Numbered from the stretch's first letter, positions 6,757 to 15,652 are shown. The stretch: 20,008 bases of DNA from Flavobacteriaceae bacterium UBA5534 (GCA_002426015.1 DINS01000015.1:1-20008), one strand, 5' to 3'. The notes: generated by a model not told the origin, from the letters alone. Made by a program: numbers and translations.

Positions 6757-8445
6757 ATGTCTGACGATAAAAAAGTAATTTTCTCAATGTCTGGTTTAAC
6801 CAAGACATTCAAAGGTGCAGATACACCAGTTTTAAAAAACATCTATTTAAGTTTCTTTTATGGTGCCAAAATTGGAATTCTAGGTCTCAACGGCTCGGGT
6901 AAATCAACCCTTCTAAAAATTATAGCAGGTGTCGATAAAAACTATCAAGGAGATGTCACTTTTTTGCAAGATTATTCAGTAGGTCTTTTAGAACAGGAAC
7001 CACAACTAGATGATAACAAAACAGTCATGGAAATTGTTCGTGAAGGTGCTGCAGAGACTGTTGCCATACTTGATGAATATAACAAAATCAACGATATGTT
7101 TGGTTTAGAAGAAGTTTACAGCGATCCTGATAAAATGCAAAAATTAATGGATAGACAAGCCGTACTTCAAGATAAAATCGATGCTTCCGATGCTTGGGAG
7201 CTCGACACCAAACTTGAGATTGCTATGGATGCCCTTCGTACACCTGAAGGAGATAAGAAAATAGGTGTGCTTTCTGGAGGTGAACGTCGTCGTGTTGCCT
7301 TATGCCGTTTGTTGTTGCAAGAACCAGATGTTTTATTATTGGATGAGCCAACCAACCATTTGGATGCAGAATCTGTGCACTGGTTAGAGCAACATTTGGC
7401 TCAATACAAAGGTACAGTCATAGCTGTAACGCACGATAGATATTTTTTAGATAACGTAGCTGGTTGGATTTTAGAGCTAGACAGAGGTGAAGGTATTCCT
7501 TGGAAAGGCAACTATTCATCTTGGTTGGATCAAAAATCGAAGCGTATGGCTCAAGAAAGCAAAGTGGCTTCCAAACGCCAGAAAACATTGGAGCGAGAGC
7601 TGGAGTGGGTTCGTCAAGGTGCCAAAGGTCGTCAGACCAAGCAAAAGGCACGTTTGAATAACTACGATAAATTATTGAGCCAAGACCAAAAACAACTAGA
7701 CGAAAAACTTGAAATTTACATTCCTAATGGACCACGTTTGGGAACCAATGTCATTGAAGCGGTTGGTGTGAGCAAAGGTTATGAAGACAAATTATTATAC
7801 GAGAATTTGAATTTTAAGCTGCCTCAAGCAGGTATTGTTGGAGTTATAGGGCCTAATGGAGCTGGTAAAACCACTATCTTTAGGATGATCATGGGTGAAG
7901 AAACGCCAGATAAAGGCGAATTTATAGTAGGTGATACTGCAAAGCTTGCTTATGTTGACCAAAAACATTCTAATATTGATCCAGAAAAATCGATATGGCA
8001 AAATTTTAGTGATGAGCAAGAGTTGGTGATGATGGGAGGAAAGCAGGTTAATTCTCGAGCATATTTAAGTCGTTTCAATTTCTCTGGAAGTGAACAAAAT
8101 AAAAAGGTAAAATTACTTTCTGGTGGTGAAAGAAACCGTTTGCATTTGGCAATGACACTCAAAGAAGAAGGTAACGTATTGCTTTTAGATGAGCCAACTA
8201 ATGATTTAGATGTCAATACATTAAGAGCTCTAGAAGAAGGGTTGGAGAATTTTGCTGGTTGTGCGGTTGTGATTAGCCATGATAGATGGTTCTTGGATAG
8301 AATATGTACACATATTTTAGCATTTGAAGGCAATTCTGAAGTGTATTTTTTTGAAGGTAGTTTTAGTGATTATGAAGAAAACCGTAAAAAACGTTTAGGA
8401 GATGTTGCTCCAAAACGTATCAAGTATAAAAAATTGGTAAGATAA
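6757..8445 (+). CDS. ettA: Energy-dependent translational throttle protein EttA (ABC-F ATPase)
   Basis: This 562-residue cytosolic protein has two ABC ATPase domains and no membrane segments, the plan of ABC-F proteins. In E. coli, EttA binds the ribosomal E site and slows the first elongation steps when ADP is high. Domain 1 has Walker A GLNGSGKST (43-51), signature LSGGE (172-176) and Walker B with DEPTNHLD (197-204). The linker of about residues 240-325, rich in Arg and Lys (SKRMAQESKVASKRQKTLERE), is the P-site tRNA-interaction motif. Domain 2 has Walker A GPNGAGKTT (365-373), LSGGE (454-458) and DEPTNDLD (from 478). The length and the charged C-terminus match EttA rather than the longer Uup. 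It follows the small membrane protein gene and ends at a hairpin terminator. Confidence 0.95.
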   Translation: MSDDKKVIFSMSGLTKTFKGADTPVLKNIYLSFFYGAKIGILGLNGSGKSTLLKIIAGVDKNYQGDVTFLQDYSVGLLEQEPQLDDNKTVMEIVREGAAETVAILDEYNKINDMFGLEEVYSDPDKMQKLMDRQAVLQDKIDASDAWELDTKLEIAMDALRTPEGDKKIGVLSGGERRRVALCRLLLQEPDVLLLDEPTNHLDAESVHWLEQHLAQYKGTVIAVTHDRYFLDNVAGWILELDRGEGIPWKGNYSSWLDQKSKRMAQESKVASKRQKTLERELEWVRQGAKGRQTKQKARLNNYDKLLSQDQKQLDEKLEIYIPNGPRLGTNVIEAVGVSKGYEDKLLYENLNFKLPQAGIVGVIGPNGAGKTTIFRMIMGEETPDKGEFIVGDTAKLAYVDQKHSNIDPEKSIWQNFSDEQELVMMGGKQVNSRAYLSRFNFSGSEQNKKVKLLSGGERNRLHLAMTLKEEGNVLLLDEPTNDLDVNTLRALEEGLENFAGCAVVISHDRWFLDRICTHILAFEGNSEVYFFEGSFSDYEENRKKRLGDVAPKRIKYKKLVR

Positions 8446-8454
8446 TTAATAAAG

Positions 8455-8477
8455 ACCACGCATTGCGTGGTTTTTTT
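8455..8477 (+). terminator. Intrinsic terminator after ettA
   Basis: ACCACGC (8455-8461) and GCGTGGT (8465-8471) form a short-loop stem followed by a run of seven T's (8471-8477). The upstream A tract is poor, so it mainly serves ettA. Confidence 0.85.
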
Positions 8478-8500
8478 ATAGCATCAATTTAATGAAAATA

Positions 8501-8866
8501 CTATTTAACTATGGATTGCGCCCAAGTAATCGCTTCTTCCAAGCCATCAAAAATCTCAAATGGTTTGTGAAGGAATAATTTTTCTATTTCAGCATTACTT
8601 TTAGCCTTGTAATCTTTTGAAACTACAGCAAATCCAGCAAGGTTATCAATTTTTGAAGTTTCTTTGTAAATGGCAGGATCTACAGAATAAGACCTTATGC
8701 GATGAGAGATGTAAACAAATTTTTTGTTTTTAAAATAAGTATCGACGACATTCAATAAAACATCATTATGTGCAGGTGTGATGTTAACTCCCTCATTCAT
8801 AGTGACTACCATATAGTTGCTATAAATGAACATATCACAAAAATTGAATTTTAATTCATCGGTCAT
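8501..8866 (-). CDS. Hypothetical protein, SpoIIAA/STAS-like
   Basis: This 121-residue protein has no signal peptide or membrane helix. Its pattern of alternating strands and helices (FIYSNYMVVTMNEGVNI, then a helix to about 47, KFVYISHR, LAGFAVVSK, and the closing helix DGLEEAITWAQ) resembles the SpoIIAA-like/Sec14-STAS fold found in many small Flavobacteriaceae proteins with the phrases YISHRIRSYSVDP and KPFEIFD. That assignment rests on pattern and memory, not a search. No catalytic residues can be named. It lies downstream of clpC on the same strand but a good terminator separates them. The first methionine is kept because MTDELKFNFCDMF supplies the first beta strand. Confidence 0.7.
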   Translation of the reverse strand: MTDELKFNFCDMFIYSNYMVVTMNEGVNITPAHNDVLLNVVDTYFKNKKFVYISHRIRSYSVDPAIYKETSKIDNLAGFAVVSKDYKAKSNAEIEKLFLHKPFEIFDGLEEAITWAQSIVK

Positions 8867-8870
8867 TGGT

Positions 8871-8900
8871 TAAAGTTAACAATAACTTATGTGAAAACAA
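8871..8900 (-). promoter_or_regulatory. Possible promoter of the STAS-like gene, nearly leaderless
   Basis: On the minus strand TTG (8900-8898), a 19-bp spacer and TAACTTTA (8878-8871, one base off TAnnTTTG) are placed like a promoter. The -7 element ends only 4 nt before the start codon, so the mRNA would have almost no leader. The -33 element lies in the edge of the clpC terminator. Confidence 0.35.
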
Positions 8901-8930
8901 AAAAACTCCTTTAATCAAAAGGAGTTTTTT
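8899..8930 (-). terminator. Intrinsic terminator after clpC
   Basis: ACTCCTTT (8905-8912) and AAAGGAGT (8918-8925) form an 8-bp stem with a 5-nt loop, flanked by A's on one side and T's on the other. It is 22 nt past the clpC stop codon and could also work in the plus direction. Confidence 0.85.
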
Positions 8931-8951
8931 GTGTTAAGAGGTAGTAATTGT

Positions 8952-11501
8952 TTAGGATTCAGTATGTTTCTCTGACTTCTCAATTTTTATTGTTAACTCG
9001 TCAGTTTTACTGTCTAAATCCATTATTATAGTATCACCTTCTTGTATATTGGCTGTAATGATCTCTTCGGCAAGTGCGTCTTCAATATACTTTTGTATGG
9101 CACGTTTTAATGGTCTTGCACCATATTGTTTGTCAAAGCCTTTTTCGGCAATATAATCTTTAGCTTTATTGCTTAATTTTAAATGATATCCTAAACTTTT
9201 GATTCGGTCGTAAAGCTTTGCAAGTTCAATATCAATAATTTTATTAATATCTTCTCTTTCAAGAGCATTGAATACCATGACATCATCTATACGGTTCAAA
9301 AACTCGGGAGCAAATGCTTTTTTAAGTGCATTTTCAATAATACTTCTACTGTTATCATCTGCTTGGGCTGCTTTGGCAGCTGTACCAAATCCTACACCTT
9401 GACCAAAATCTTTTAGCTTGCGTGCACCAATATTTGAGGTCATGATGATGATTGTGTTTCTAAAATCTATTTTACGACCAAGACTATCGGTTAGATAACC
9501 ATCATCGAGTACTTGTAATAACATATTAAAGACATCTGGATGCGCTTTTTCTATCTCATCGAGTAATATCACAGCATAAGGTTTGCGTCTTATCTTTTCG
9601 GTAAGCTGACCGCCTTCTTCATAACCAACATACCCTGGAGGCGCTCCAACCAATCTAGATATTGAGAATTTTTCCATGTATTCGCTCATATCGATTCTCA
9701 CAAGAGCATCTTCACTATCAAACAGTTCACGAGCCAATACTTTAGCCAATTGTGTTTTACCCACACCAGTTTGTCCTAAAAAGATAAAGGAGCCAATCGG
9801 CTTATTTGGATCTTTAAGTCCAGCACGATTGCGCTGAATGGCTTTTACGACCTTTGCAACGGCTTCGTCTTGACCAATTACTTTACCTTTAATGAGTTCT
9901 GGTAATTTGGCGAGCTTATTGCTTTCTGTTTGTGCAATTCTATTCACAGGGATTCCTGTCATCATTGACACTACATCGGCAACATTATCTTCAGAAACAA
10001 TCTCTTTATGCAGTTTGGTCTCTTCTTCCCATTTTTCTTGTGCTATGGCTAACTCTTTTTCGAGACGTTTTTCGTCATCCCTCAACTTCGCAGCTTCCTC
10101 ATACTTTTGTTTTTTAACAACGGTATTTTTGGTTTCCTTTACATCTTCGAGTTGTTTTTCCAGCTCTAAAATCTGTTTTGGAACATCAATATTGGTAATA
10201 TGAACACGAGAACCGGCTTCATCCAACGCATCAATGGCCTTGTCTGGCAAGAAACGTTCGGTCATATATCGGTTTGTCAATTTGACACATGCTTCGATTG
10301 CTTCGTCAGTATATTCAACATTATGATGTTCTTCGTACTTTTCTTTGATATTGTTTAAGATCTGAATGGTTTCTTCAACAGTTGTTGGTTCTACAATTAC
10401 TTTTTGAAATCGACGCTCAAGTGCACCATCTTTTTCTATATATTGCCTGTATTCATCTAAAGTTGTTGCTCCAATACATTGTATTTCACCTCTAGCTAAA
10501 GCAGGTTTAAACATGTTGGAAGCATCTAAACTTCCCGTTGCTCCACCTGCACCAACAATGGTGTGAATTTCATCAATAAATAGAATAATGTCGTCATTCT
10601 TTTCCAGTTCATTCATAACAGCTTTCATGCGCTCTTCAAACTGTCCACGATATTTTGTACCAGCTACCAAGCTAGCCAAATCCAATGTGACAACTCGTTT
10701 ATTAAACAAAATTCTGGATACTTTACGCTTAACAATACGCAATGCCAACCCTTCGGCGATGGCAGATTTACCAACACCAGGTTCTCCAATCAATAAAGGG
10801 TTATTCTTTTTACGACGGCTCAAAATTTGAGAGACACGCTGTATTTCTTTTTCTCGACCAACAACAGGATCCAATTTTCCTTCTTCTGCCAAAACCGTCA
10901 AATCGCGCCCAAAGTTATCCAAAACTGGAGTTTTTGACTTTTTAGTGGATTTTGCTCCCGATTGGCTAAACGGATTTTGTTTTGCATCATCATCGTCATT
11001 GGTATCATCATCAGAAAAAGATTCTGCTTTTGGTGATTCTATATAATCGTCATCACTTGTTATCATAAATTTGAATTGTTCTTTTACGTTATCATAATCC
11101 ACTTTAAGTTTATTTAACAACTTAGTTGTTGGATCATTTTCATTTCTTAAAATACACAATAATAAATGTGCAGTATTGATAGATGTGCTTTGAAAAAGCT
11201 TCGCCTCTAAAAAAGTTGTTTTTAAGGCACGCTCAGCTTGTCTCGTGAGGTGTAAGTTCTTTTTTTCATTAGAGGTCGCTGATATTGTTGGGTTCGCAGG
11301 GCTTAATATTTCAACCTTACGCCTTAAATGGTTAAGGTCGATTTCTAAAGCACTCAATATATCAATAGCTTTCCCACTGCCATCGCGAAGTAGGCCTAGC
11401 ATTAAATGTTCGGTACCTATAAAGTCGTGACCCAAGCGCAAGGCTTCTTCTTTGCTATACGCTATAACATCTTTAACTCTTGGGGAAAAATTATCATCCA
11501 T
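8952..11501 (-). CDS. clpC: ATP-dependent Clp protease ATP-binding subunit ClpC
   Basis: This 849-residue Hsp100 unfoldase feeds substrates to ClpP. The double Clp N-domain covers about residues 1-145 (FSPRVKDVIAYSKEEALRLGHDFIGTEHLMLGLL). An acidic linker follows, with DDDTNDDDD at about 164-172. The first AAA+ domain has Walker A GEPGVGKS at 239-246 and IDEIHT. A UVR-type coiled region (KQKYEEAAKLRDDEKRLEKEL, about 464-490) sits in the middle domain and identifies ClpC rather than ClpA or ClpB. The second AAA+ domain has Walker A GQTGVGKT at 576-583, DEIEKAHPDVFN, and a C-terminal domain with YGARPLKRAIQ. The purine-rich GAAAGGAA ahead of the start is a plausible ribosome-binding site. It is divergent from gyrA. 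No ctsR, mcsA or mcsB lies nearby, unlike Firmicutes. Confidence 0.96.
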   Translation of the reverse strand: MDDNFSPRVKDVIAYSKEEALRLGHDFIGTEHLMLGLLRDGSGKAIDILSALEIDLNHLRRKVEILSPANPTISATSNEKKNLHLTRQAERALKTTFLEAKLFQSTSINTAHLLLCILRNENDPTTKLLNKLKVDYDNVKEQFKFMITSDDDYIESPKAESFSDDDTNDDDDAKQNPFSQSGAKSTKKSKTPVLDNFGRDLTVLAEEGKLDPVVGREKEIQRVSQILSRRKKNNPLLIGEPGVGKSAIAEGLALRIVKRKVSRILFNKRVVTLDLASLVAGTKYRGQFEERMKAVMNELEKNDDIILFIDEIHTIVGAGGATGSLDASNMFKPALARGEIQCIGATTLDEYRQYIEKDGALERRFQKVIVEPTTVEETIQILNNIKEKYEEHHNVEYTDEAIEACVKLTNRYMTERFLPDKAIDALDEAGSRVHITNIDVPKQILELEKQLEDVKETKNTVVKKQKYEEAAKLRDDEKRLEKELAIAQEKWEEETKLHKEIVSEDNVADVVSMMTGIPVNRIAQTESNKLAKLPELIKGKVIGQDEAVAKVVKAIQRNRAGLKDPNKPIGSFIFLGQTGVGKTQLAKVLARELFDSEDALVRIDMSEYMEKFSISRLVGAPPGYVGYEEGGQLTEKIRRKPYAVILLDEIEKAHPDVFNMLLQVLDDGYLTDSLGRKIDFRNTIIIMTSNIGARKLKDFGQGVGFGTAAKAAQADDNSRSIIENALKKAFAPEFLNRIDDVMVFNALEREDINKIIDIELAKLYDRIKSLGYHLKLSNKAKDYIAEKGFDKQYGARPLKRAIQKYIEDALAEEIITANIQEGDTIIMDLDSKTDELTIKIEKSEKHTES

Positions 11502-11535
11502 AGTAAATTCCTTTCTGCATTAAAAATAATAAAAA

Positions 11536-11543
11536 CAAGTATA
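11536..11543 (-). promoter_or_regulatory. Possible -7 element for clpC
   Basis: On the minus strand TATACTTG is one base off TAnnTTTG, 34 nt before the clpC start, with TTA instead of TTG about 20 bp upstream. No heat-shock inverted repeat (CIRCE) is seen. The rest of the 260-bp clpC-gyrA gap is AT-rich without other clear signals. Confidence 0.3.
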
Positions 11544-11713
11544 TAAAGGCAAAAACTATACCTTAAATGTTTTTATAATCGCTAATAGACTAAAAAAACT
11601 TCTAATAATCAAAATATTTAACAGCATACTTATTAAATAAACACCATCATATATTGTTAATAAAAAAATTCAAAAAACACCCTTTAAAGGCTTTTATCCA
11701 CTATGAAAATAGT

Positions 11714-11721
11714 TATCTTAG
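11714..11721 (+). promoter_or_regulatory. Possible -7 element for gyrA
   Basis: TATCTTAG is one base off TAnnTTTG. A TTT occupies the -33 position 19 bp upstream (11692-11694), just after the palindrome CCTTTAAAGG (11681-11690). A leader of roughly 35-40 nt would result. Confidence 0.4.
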
Positions 11722-11761
11722 CACGATTTGAAAACCTACTAAAAATTAATTAAATTTATAT

Positions 11762-14329
11762 ATGGCAGAAGGAGAGAAATTGATCCCAATTAACATTGAA
11801 GATGAAATGAAATCGGCTTACATTGATTATTCAATGTCAGTCATTGTGTCACGTGCTTTACCAGACGTTAGAGATGGACTGAAACCAGTACACAGACGTG
11901 TATTGTTTGGTATGCACGAATTGGGTGTGAGATCTAATACAGCGCACAAAAAATCGGCAAGAATTGTTGGTGAAGTTTTAGGTAAATACCATCCACATGG
12001 TGATACATCAGTGTATGATGCTATGGTGCGTATGGCGCAAGAATGGAGTTTGCGTTATATGTTGGTCGATGGACAAGGTAACTTTGGTTCAATCGATGGT
12101 GATAGCCCTGCAGCAATGCGTTATACCGAAGCGCGTATGCGTAAAATTTCGGAGGACATGTTGGCAGATATCGATAAAGAAACGGTTGACCATCAACTTA
12201 ATTTTGACGATACCCTACACGAACCTAAGGTACTCCCAACACGTATTCCAGGGCTTTTGGTCAATGGAGCATCAGGTATTGCCGTAGGTATGGCAACTAA
12301 TATGCCTCCTCACAACTTGAGTGAAGTGGTAGATGGTATTATTGCTTATATTGAAAATAACGATATTGAAATCGATGAATTAATAACCCATGTGAAAGCT
12401 CCTGACTTTCCTACTGGAGGAACTATTTATGGCTATGATGGAGTTCGCGAGGCTTTTAAGACAGGACGTGGACGGATTGTTATTAGAGGTAAGGCTATTA
12501 TTGAAGAAGTTCAAGGAAAAGAATCCATTATCGTTACAGAAATACCATATCAGATTAATAAAGCTGATATGATTAAGAAAACGGCAGATTTAGTTAATGA
12601 GAAAAAAATTGATGGTATTTCAATGATTCGTGATGAATCTGACAGAAATGGTATGCGAATCGTGTATGTATTAAAACGTGATGCAATTCCAAATATCGTT
12701 TTAAATACCTTATATAAATACACGGCATTACAATCATCTTTTAGTGTCAATAACATCGCACTGGTCAATGGACGCCCACAGTTGTTGAATCTAAAAGATA
12801 TGATTCATCATTTCGTGGAACACAGACATGAGGTCGTTACGCGTCGCACTGTTTATGAATTGCGAAAAGCAGAAGAACGTGCACATATATTAGAAGGGTT
12901 GATTATAGCTTCAGATAATATCGATGAAGTTATTGCCATTATACGAGCATCATCAAATGCAGATGAGGCTCGTGAGAAGCTAATGGAACGCTTTGAACTT
13001 TCAGAAATTCAAGCAAAAGCAATTGTAGAGATGCGTTTGCGTCAACTGACAGGATTAGAGCAAGACAAATTACGTTCTGAATATGAAGAATTGATGAAAA
13101 CCATCGAAGATTTAAAAGATATTCTTGATAAAAAGGAACGTCGAATGGAAATCATCAAGGAAGAACTTGCAGAAGTTAAGCATAAGTATGGTGATGAGCG
13201 TCGCTCAACCATCGAATATTCTGGTGGAGACTTGAGTATCGAAGATATGATAGCTGATGAACAAGTGGTCATTACCATTTCTCATGCAGGGTATATCAAA
13301 CGTACATCGTTAACAGAATACAAAACACAAAATAGAGGAGGGGTTGGCCAAAAAGCATCAACCACTCGTAATGAAGATTTCTTGGAGCATTTATTTGTTG
13401 GTACCAACCATCAATATATGCTGTTCTTTACACAAAAAGGGAAATGTTTCTGGATGCGTGTTTATGAAATCCCAGAAGGAAGTAAGACTTCTAAAGGTAG
13501 AGCCATTCAGAACCTTATTAATATAGAACAAGATGATAAGGTAAAAGCCTTCATCTGTACCCAAGATTTAAAAGACGAAGATTATATCAACAGTCATTAT
13601 GTCATTATGGCCACTAAACAAGGTCAGGTAAAAAAGACATCTTTAGAGCAATATTCTCGCCCTCGTACCAACGGTATCAATGCTATAACGATTAAAGAGG
13701 ACGACGAATTGTTAGAAGCAAAACTAACAACAGGTCAAAGCCAAGTGATGTTAGCATTAAAATCTGGTAAAGCCATCAGATTTGAAGAAGCAAAAACACG
13801 ACCAATGGGACGTAACGCTTCTGGAGTTAGAGGAATTAGACTTGCAAACGACAAAGATGAGGTCGTAGGCATGGTTGCCATAGAAAACCCGATGGAAGAA
13901 TCTGTATTGGTTGTTTCAGAAAATGGTTATGGCAAACGAAGCTTTATTGATGATCCAGAAGATGGAGAAGCAGTTTACAGAATTACAAACAGAGGAGGAA
14001 AAGGAGTTAAAACCATCTCTATTACTTCAAAAACCGGTAATCTTGTTGCTATAAAAACGGTAAGTGATGATGATGATTTGATGATTATCAACAAGTCTGG
14101 AATTGCTATACGCATGGCTGTGGCCGATTTAAGAGTTATGGGACGAGCAACCCAAGGAGTTAAGTTAATCAATCTTAAAGGAAATGATTCTATCGCTGCA
14201 GTTGCAAAAGTCATGAAAGAAGATGAGGACGAAATACAAGATACAGATATTGAGTCTGTTACAGACGAAAATCAGACATCAAATGAAGATGGCACAACTC
14301 TTGATAATTCTGAAGAAGAAAACAATTAA
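11762..14329 (+). CDS. gyrA: DNA gyrase subunit A
   Basis: This 855-residue protein is the DNA breakage-reunion subunit of gyrase, which works with GyrB to introduce negative supercoils. The start IPINIEDEMKSAYIDYSMSVIVSRALPDVRDGLKPVHRR is canonical. The catalytic tyrosine is Y121 in AAMRYTEARM. The quinolone-resistance region reads HPHGDTSVYD, with T82 and D86 at the positions of E. coli S83 and D87. The GyrA box QNRGGVG (523-529) at the start of the C-terminal beta-pinwheel separates it from ParC. The last about 40 residues are rich in Asp and Glu, a common regulatory tail. The TPR gene follows 27 nt later without a terminator, so the two are likely co-transcribed; clpC is divergent upstream. 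Confidence 0.97.
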   Translation: MAEGEKLIPINIEDEMKSAYIDYSMSVIVSRALPDVRDGLKPVHRRVLFGMHELGVRSNTAHKKSARIVGEVLGKYHPHGDTSVYDAMVRMAQEWSLRYMLVDGQGNFGSIDGDSPAAMRYTEARMRKISEDMLADIDKETVDHQLNFDDTLHEPKVLPTRIPGLLVNGASGIAVGMATNMPPHNLSEVVDGIIAYIENNDIEIDELITHVKAPDFPTGGTIYGYDGVREAFKTGRGRIVIRGKAIIEEVQGKESIIVTEIPYQINKADMIKKTADLVNEKKIDGISMIRDESDRNGMRIVYVLKRDAIPNIVLNTLYKYTALQSSFSVNNIALVNGRPQLLNLKDMIHHFVEHRHEVVTRRTVYELRKAEERAHILEGLIIASDNIDEVIAIIRASSNADEAREKLMERFELSEIQAKAIVEMRLRQLTGLEQDKLRSEYEELMKTIEDLKDILDKKERRMEIIKEELAEVKHKYGDERRSTIEYSGGDLSIEDMIADEQVVITISHAGYIKRTSLTEYKTQNRGGVGQKASTTRNEDFLEHLFVGTNHQYMLFFTQKGKCFWMRVYEIPEGSKTSKGRAIQNLINIEQDDKVKAFICTQDLKDEDYINSHYVIMATKQGQVKKTSLEQYSRPRTNGINAITIKEDDELLEAKLTTGQSQVMLALKSGKAIRFEEAKTRPMGRNASGVRGIRLANDKDEVVGMVAIENPMEESVLVVSENGYGKRSFIDDPEDGEAVYRITNRGGKGVKTISITSKTGNLVAIKTVSDDDDLMIINKSGIAIRMAVADLRVMGRATQGVKLINLKGNDSIAAVAKVMKEDEDEIQDTDIESVTDENQTSNEDGTTLDNSEEENN

Positions 14330-14356
14330 TAAATTTAAACATTAAAATTAACTGAA

Positions 14357-15634
14357 ATGAAAAAACAAATATTTTTTGCTGTAGCAGTTTTGATCAGCTC
14401 TTTTTCGTTCTCACAAAAAGACGAATTAAAAGCTGCTGAAAGAGCAATAAAGGACAATAATTTTGCCGAGGCAAAAGCAGCTATTGCTTCTGCAGAGTCC
14501 TTAATAACCAACGAAGATGATAAGACTAAAGCAAAATTCTATTTTCTTAAAGGTCAGGCATATTATGCCAATGGAGCTGCCGCAAATAAAGATATAGATT
14601 TGGCTATTGAAAGTTTTAATATGGTCGAAAAAATTGAAGGTGGAAGTGGCAAGTATTCGGATGATGTTTCAGAAATCAAGAAAAAAATGTTATCTGGTTT
14701 TTTAACCAAGGGTAACGATGCTTTAGAAAAGAAAAATTACTCTTTGTCATCCAACAGTTTTGAAAAAGCTTACCGTATGTCTCCAAAAGACACATTGTAC
14801 CTTTATTATGCTGCTGCAACTGCAGTAACTGCTCAAGATTTTGATACAGCATTAAAGCATTATTTAGAGCTTAAAAACATGGGCTTTAAAGGTGTTGAAA
14901 TGGAATATACTGCGGTGAGCAAAGAAACAGGAGAAAAAGAATCTTTTGGTAATGCAGCAATGAGAGATATTTCTGTAAAAGCAGGAACCCACATCAGTCC
15001 AAAAGATACTAAGTCAGATTCAAAAGACAGTGAAATTGTCAAAAACATTGCATTGATTTATGTAAACAAAGGCGAAAATGAAAAAGCCATTGCTGCTATG
15101 AAAGATGCAAGAAAAGCAAACCCAGATGATTTTGGATTGATTTTGTCTGAAGCCAATGTTCAATTAAAAATGGGCAACAAAGCAGAGTTTAAAAAACTTA
15201 TTGAAGAAGCAACAGAAAAAGACCCTAATAATGCTGAACTTCAGTATAATCTTGGTGTATTGGCTGCCGAAGCTGGTGATAAAGAATCAGCAAAAAAATA
15301 CTATAACAAAGCTATTTCTTTAGATCCTAATTATTCTGATGCACAAACCAATATGGCAGTGTTGATTTTGAATGAGGAACAAACAATCATTGAACAAATG
15401 AATGCTTTGGGAAGCTCTGCTGCTGATAACAAAAAGTATGATGAATTAAAGCAAAAACGTGAGGACCTTTATAGAGAAGCAATTCCTTACTTGGAAGCAT
15501 CATTAAAAATCAACCCAAACAACATACAGGCTGCTAAAACGTTGATGAACATTTATAGCGCAATCGATGACAGACCTAACCTCAAGATTATGAAGGCTAA
15601 GGTTGAGGCTTTAGAAGCTGCTGGCGAAAATTAA
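14357..15634 (+). CDS. Exported tetratricopeptide-repeat protein
   Basis: The 425-residue product starts with a signal peptide (MKKQIFFAVAVLISSFSFSQ; cleavage near residue 19-20) without a lipobox cysteine, so it should be periplasmic. The rest is nearly all helical with TPR units. The clearest is AELQYNLGVLAAEAGDKESAKKYYNKAISLDPNYSDAQTNMAVL at about 292-335; others are visible at about 22-75 (EAKAAIASAESL), 115-165 and 225-290, and the last covers EAIPYLEASLKINPNNIQAAKTLMNIY. TPR proteins are scaffolds for protein partners, and none can be named here. It sits 27 nt behind gyrA and ends at a strong hairpin. Co-transcription with gyrA says nothing clear about function. Confidence 0.88.
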   Translation: MKKQIFFAVAVLISSFSFSQKDELKAAERAIKDNNFAEAKAAIASAESLITNEDDKTKAKFYFLKGQAYYANGAAANKDIDLAIESFNMVEKIEGGSGKYSDDVSEIKKKMLSGFLTKGNDALEKKNYSLSSNSFEKAYRMSPKDTLYLYYAAATAVTAQDFDTALKHYLELKNMGFKGVEMEYTAVSKETGEKESFGNAAMRDISVKAGTHISPKDTKSDSKDSEIVKNIALIYVNKGENEKAIAAMKDARKANPDDFGLILSEANVQLKMGNKAEFKKLIEEATEKDPNNAELQYNLGVLAAEAGDKESAKKYYNKAISLDPNYSDAQTNMAVLILNEEQTIIEQMNALGSSAADNKKYDELKQKREDLYREAIPYLEASLKINPNNIQAAKTLMNIYSAIDDRPNLKIMKAKVEALEAAGEN

Positions 15635-15652
15635 TTACAGTATAATTGATAT

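Noticed and set aside
11502..11761. Possible small gene, riboswitch or CIRCE element in the clpC-gyrA gap
   Set aside because: No protein-like frame, no conserved riboswitch pattern and no 9-bp heat-shock inverted repeat; only weak promoter elements and the palindrome CCTTTAAAGG are visible.
11997..12287. 96-codon plus-strand frame inside gyrA
   Set aside because: Out-of-frame shadow of the conserved gyrA active-site region; Cys/Met/Trp-rich composition is not protein-like.
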